From Pantoea sp. AS-PWVM4 (lineage in GTDB: Bacteria; Pseudomonadota; Gammaproteobacteria; Enterobacterales; Enterobacteriaceae): a stretch of DNA of 64,000 nucleotides. The position numbers and the translations under genes are program-made. The stretch is taken from contig NZ_ASZC01000006.1 of the NCBI RefSeq assembly GCF_000468095.1, positions 62,001 through 126,000 on the forward strand, read 5' to 3'. Below are positions 62,453-64,000 of this stretch, piece after piece (position 1 is the stretch's first letter; each line of letters begins with the position of its first letter). The notes under the pieces were generated by a model that was not told the origin of the DNA, did no database searches, and saw only the letters and a program-made list of their open reading frames with translations.

Positions 62453-63828
62453 GGCAGCAGATTCCGCAGAAAGGCGGTTTCATCTGTCAGGCAGCGCAAA
62501 TCGAGCCACAGCTTGCCTTCCTGGAGACGGCCAATGACCGGCTGCGGCAGGGCGCGCCAACGTTGTGCCAGGGCGTGTAGCGTGCCGCCCTGACCGTCGC
62601 GTGGGCTGAAGGTAATAGCAACGCTGGGGAGACGTTCTACCGGTAGCGATCCGCTGCCGATTTGTGACGAACAAGGGGCGATCGTCAGCGAAAAATCCTC
62701 GCCAAACGTATTCTCCAGAGCAGGCAGCAGGCGTTCCGCCAGTTGCCGGATTTCCGCTGCGGGACGCGTCAGCAGGTGCAGCGTGGGTAGCGCAACCGCA
62801 AGATTCTCCGGGTGACGGTAGAGTTGCAGTGTCGCTTCCAGCGCCGCCAGCGTCATTTTATCGACGCGCAGCGCACGTTTTAGTGGATGTTGTTGCAGTC
62901 GGGCGATCAACGCTTTTTTGCCGATGATGATCCCCGCCTGCGGGCCACCCAGCAGTTTGTCGCCGGAAAAGCTGACCAGGCTGACGCCCGCCGCTATCAA
63001 CTGCTGCGGCATAGGTTCAGCAGGCAGACCGTATATGGTCATGTCGATGAGCGAACCGCTGCCGAGATCGGTGATGACCGGCAACTGATGTTCTTCTCCC
63101 AGCGCCACCAGTTCAGCCTCGGACACCGCATGTGTGAAGCCCTGAATCTGATAGTTGCTGGTGTGAACTTTCATCAACAAGCCGCTATCATCGGTGATAG
63201 CGGCGCGATAATCTTTTAAATGGGTGCGATTGGTGGTGCCGACCTCCACCAGCTGGCATCCGGCCTGGCGCATCACGTCAGGAATACGGAACGCACCGCC
63301 AATCTCCACCAGCTCACCACGGGAAACCACCACTTCACGCCCTGGTGCCAGGGTCGCCAGCATCAGTAAAACCGCCGCCGCGTTGTTGTTGACGATACAG
63401 GCGTCTTCCGCGCCGGTCAGTTCGCACAGCAGGGCGGCAACCGCGCGATCGCGATGACCGCGCGCGGCATCATCCAGCGCATATTCCAGCGTCACCGGCT
63501 GGCGCAGACTGGCGGTGACAGCCGCGATTGCCGCATCGCTTAAACAGGCGCGGCCTAAATTGGTGTGCAGCACCGTGCCGGTCAGATTAAACACCGGGCG
63601 CAACGCGCTTTGGCGCTGTTGCTCACTGCGGCGCAGCGCTTCATCCGGCCAGTTAGCGTGCCAGGCGGGAAGTCCCTGATGTTGCTGGATATACTCGCGT
63701 GCTTCTTGCTGCATCGCGCGGAGCTGTCGGGTGGCAAAGGCGGTGCCTGCATCATCAATTAATGGCTGCAACGCGGGGTCGCGCAGCAGGCTATCAATGG
63801 CAGGCAGCTGACTAAACAGATTTTTCAT
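62449..63828 (-). CDS. selA: L-seryl-tRNA(Sec) selenium transferase SelA
   Basis: 459 residues collinear with bacterial SelA: a small N-terminal domain ([20 protein letters not shown]), the PLP core with [48 protein letters not shown], and the PLP-lysine motif [17 protein letters not shown] near 288-304. The homodecameric enzyme converts Ser-tRNA(Sec) to Sec-tRNA(Sec) using selenophosphate. It lies 12 bases after the yibF stop and overlaps selB, matching the E. coli yibF-selA-selB order. Confidence 0.97.
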   Translation of the reverse strand: MKNLFSQLPAIDSLLRDPALQPLIDDAGTAFATRQLRAMQQEAREYIQQHQGLPAWHANWPDEALRRSEQQRQSALRPVFNLTGTVLHTNLGRACLSDAAIAAVTASLRQPVTLEYALDDAARGHRDRAVAALLCELTGAEDACIVNNNAAAVLLMLATLAPGREVVVSRGELVEIGGAFRIPDVMRQAGCQLVEVGTTNRTHLKDYRAAITDDSGLLMKVHTSNYQIQGFTHAVSEAELVALGEEHQLPVITDLGSGSLIDMTIYGLPAEPMPQQLIAAGVSLVSFSGDKLLGGPQAGIIIGKKALIARLQQHPLKRALRVDKMTLAALEATLQLYRHPENLAVALPTLHLLTRPAAEIRQLAERLLPALENTFGEDFSLTIAPCSSQIGSGSLPVERLPSVAITFSPRDGQGGTLHALAQRWRALPQPVIGRLQEGKLWLDLRCLTDETAFLRNLLP

Positions 63829-63840
63829 TAAGCAGAACTT

Positions 63841-64000
63841 TTAACTGGAGGCCGGGACAGTGCGGGCAAAGCTCTCCCGCTTAAATAGCTTCTCTGCCAG
63901 TTTGATCAGTGCCGGACGATTGACGCACCAGTTCGGCACCACGCGGCGGAAATTAATGTAGCCAATCATGCAACCGGTGGCGATATCCGCCAGATTGAGG
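63841..64000 (-). CDS. yibF: YibF-like glutathione S-transferase, C-terminal end (cut by window end)
   Basis: Only the last 52 codons are present, on the minus strand, ending at a TAA at 63841-63843. The translated end ([49 protein letters not shown]) matches the C-terminal helices of E. coli YibF, including the RESFART ending. YibF is a GST-fold protein whose substrate is unclear. Its closeness to selA (12 bases) makes co-transcription likely. Confidence 0.88.
   Translation of the reverse strand, partial: LNLADIATGCMIGYINFRRVVPNWCVNRPALIKLAEKLFKRESFARTVPASS

Overview
The window reads as chromosomal DNA of an enterobacterium in or close to the Erwiniaceae (Pantoea/Erwinia/Mixta-like). The evidence is close homologues of Escherichia coli housekeeping genes (yidA, yidR, yidQ, ibpA, avtA, yiaD, tag, dnaTC, xylAB/xylFGHR, wecH, glyQS, selAB, yibF, and the selC tRNA) interleaved with accessory operons. 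IbpA stands alone without ibpB, as described for Erwiniaceae, and there is a 2-ketogluconate utilisation operon of the kind seen in Pantoea, Erwinia and Pseudomonas. At least nine loci carry one short palindromic repeat with the core GTAGCGGCGCGATTTATCGC, mostly between genes.

Layout: 1-4.1 kb holds the end of an MFS transporter, yidA, yidR/yidQ and heat-shock ibpA with a sigma-32 promoter and a ROSE-type RNA thermometer. 4.2-8.6 kb is an AT-rich chaperone-usher fimbrial operon with a DUF1120 subunit. 8.7-16.1 kb is a tightly packed six-gene operon (PP-loop ATPase, ATP-grasp ligase, class II glutamine amidotransferase, 2OG-Fe(II) oxygenase, YbaK/YeaK-type aminoacyl-tRNA deacylase, EamA exporter) facing a divergent MocR regulator. 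It looks like an undescribed biosynthesis, self-protection and export system for a small amide or amino-acid-like metabolite, and is the strongest candidate for a new system here. 16.1-22.8 kb has avtA and the 2-ketogluconate operon (kguE, kguK, kguT, ghrB/kguD) with its PtxS-type repressor and a perfect operator-like palindrome.

22.8-37.5 kb contains an orphan LacI regulator, yiaD, tag, a small outer-membrane barrel, a six-TM membrane protein under an apparent Fur box, dnaT-dnaC, a ROK regulator, a sugar porter with a GntR-like repressor, an AT-rich polysaccharide-type segment (acyltransferase, EpsG-like polymerase, secreted esterase), two AraC-type regulators and selC. 37.6-45.7 kb is the complete D-xylose regulon (xylR, xylFGH, divergent xylAB), followed by a GlxA-type regulator and wecH.

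47.9-57.1 kb is a second undescribed-looking cluster, all on the minus strand: RidA, a D-2-hydroxyacid dehydrogenase, a binding protein, a fused ABC permease-ATPase, an FMN alpha-hydroxyacid-oxidase homologue missing catalytic residues, a binding-protein-like protein without signal peptide, a cyclic amidohydrolase, an FCD-type GntR regulator and an enolase-superfamily enzyme. Two copies of the palindrome TCGTATACGA lie in front of it and are probably the GntR operators. The window ends with glyQ-glyS and, convergently, yibF-selA-selB. Together with selC this places three of the selenocysteine genes within 27 kb.
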